Positions 63,655 to 64,000 of a DNA stretch of 64,000 nt are shown one piece after another. The stretch lies in contig CAXIPT010000033.1 of NCBI GenBank assembly GCA_964030475.1, positions 124,001 through 188,000 of the forward strand. Reading direction: 5' to 3'. The notes under the pieces are model-generated. The model was given only the letters and a program-made list of their open reading frames with translations, ran no database searches and was not told the DNA's origin. The translations under genes were made by a program, and so were the position numbers. The DNA comes from Tethya wilhelma (lineage: Eukaryota > Porifera > Demospongiae > Tethyida > Tethyidae). Numbering within the stretch: the first letter of the stretch is position 1; every line of letters starts with the position of its first letter.

Positions 63655-64000
63655 AAGTGGTAATGTCTTCAATGAAAAGATGCTATGAAGGACCAGATGT
63701 CCAAGGACCTGGACTCTGGGCGTGAAGAGCATTTGGCAAAGAAGTAGCCTATATTCAAGAAGAAGGAGAATGAGAAGCAGTACTTCCAATTTTAAATGGA
63801 AGGTTAATGACATTCTTAATTGAGCAGGCAAATTCAACACTGAAGATGATGCCAGACTTGCAGATAAACAGATGCCACTCAAGGTTCCAGTCCTAGGTAC
63901 TAATTATAATTATTGCTACTAGAAAAAAGCATAGATGATAGGTCTGATTTGGGTTGCATGGGCAGTTGTGGAAGAATATGTGGATGATGAGCTTGTGGAG
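63655..64000 (+). pseudogene. Gag-like ORF of a tyrosine-recombinase retroelement, decayed, runs off the end
   Basis: Translated pieces MKDQMSKDLDSGREHLAKK, PIFKKKENEKQYF, AGKFNTEDDARLADKQMP, DRSDLG and WAVVEEYVDDELVE are in collinear order but in different frames with stops. The pattern recalls proteins associated with DIRS/YR retroelements of cnidarians and sponges. It lies downstream of copy 2 of the recombinase relic and may belong to another copy. Confidence 0.5.

Overview
The window is from a eukaryotic, almost certainly animal, nuclear genome. Genes are split by short GT-AG introns, tRNA-Ala genes are animal-like, and there is a death-domain kinase. A dense mix of eukaryotic transposons is present (Ty3/Gypsy, hAT, MULE, IS630/Tc1-mariner, Helentron, tyrosine-recombinase retroelements, SINE, MITEs). 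The mix, including a beta-helix plus multi-TM receptor-like gene, would suit a sponge or another early-branching invertebrate; the species is inferred, not shown. A 95-base N gap (59740-59834) and single N joins at 25953 and 61190 mark assembly seams.

Layout. 1-11.7 kb holds one 19-exon gene whose exon phases all agree. It fuses a secreted pectin-acetylesterase/Notum-type esterase, a single TM helix, a complete ABCG half-transporter and a long disordered tail. One intron carries a SINE against the splice acceptor, and another carries a tandem array of antisense tRNA-Ala genes and relics. 11.9-13.2 kb is a 1.3-kb non-autonomous DNA transposon. 13.8-25.2 kb is a death domain-kinase gene whose second intron is occupied by an apparently intact 8.0-kb DNA transposon (14734-22759). 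That element encodes an 8-exon transposase, a nested antisense tail-anchored membrane protein, an antisense chromodomain protein, and probably further antisense exons. I regard this element as the best candidate for an undescribed system.

25-38 kb is repeat-rich: two MULE-like MITEs with 9-bp target duplications, a frameshifted Pmp-like beta-helix/multi-TM gene, and a decayed tyrosine-recombinase (DIRS-like) retroelement with a second copy at 61-63 kb. 38.6-42.9 kb is a nearly intact Ty3/Gypsy element with one frameshift, abutting a broken hAT gene. 44.6-64 kb is a graveyard of Ulp1/PHD, IS630, MULE, hAT and Helentron fragments, minisatellites, foldbacks and a LINE-like ORF. A PB1-like accessory ORF lies opposite the IS630 transposase.

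How it fits together: two host genes (esterase-ABCG and death-domain kinase) look intact and expressible. The Pmp-like gene looks dead. Most other coding sequence belongs to mobile elements, of which only the 8-kb element appears complete.
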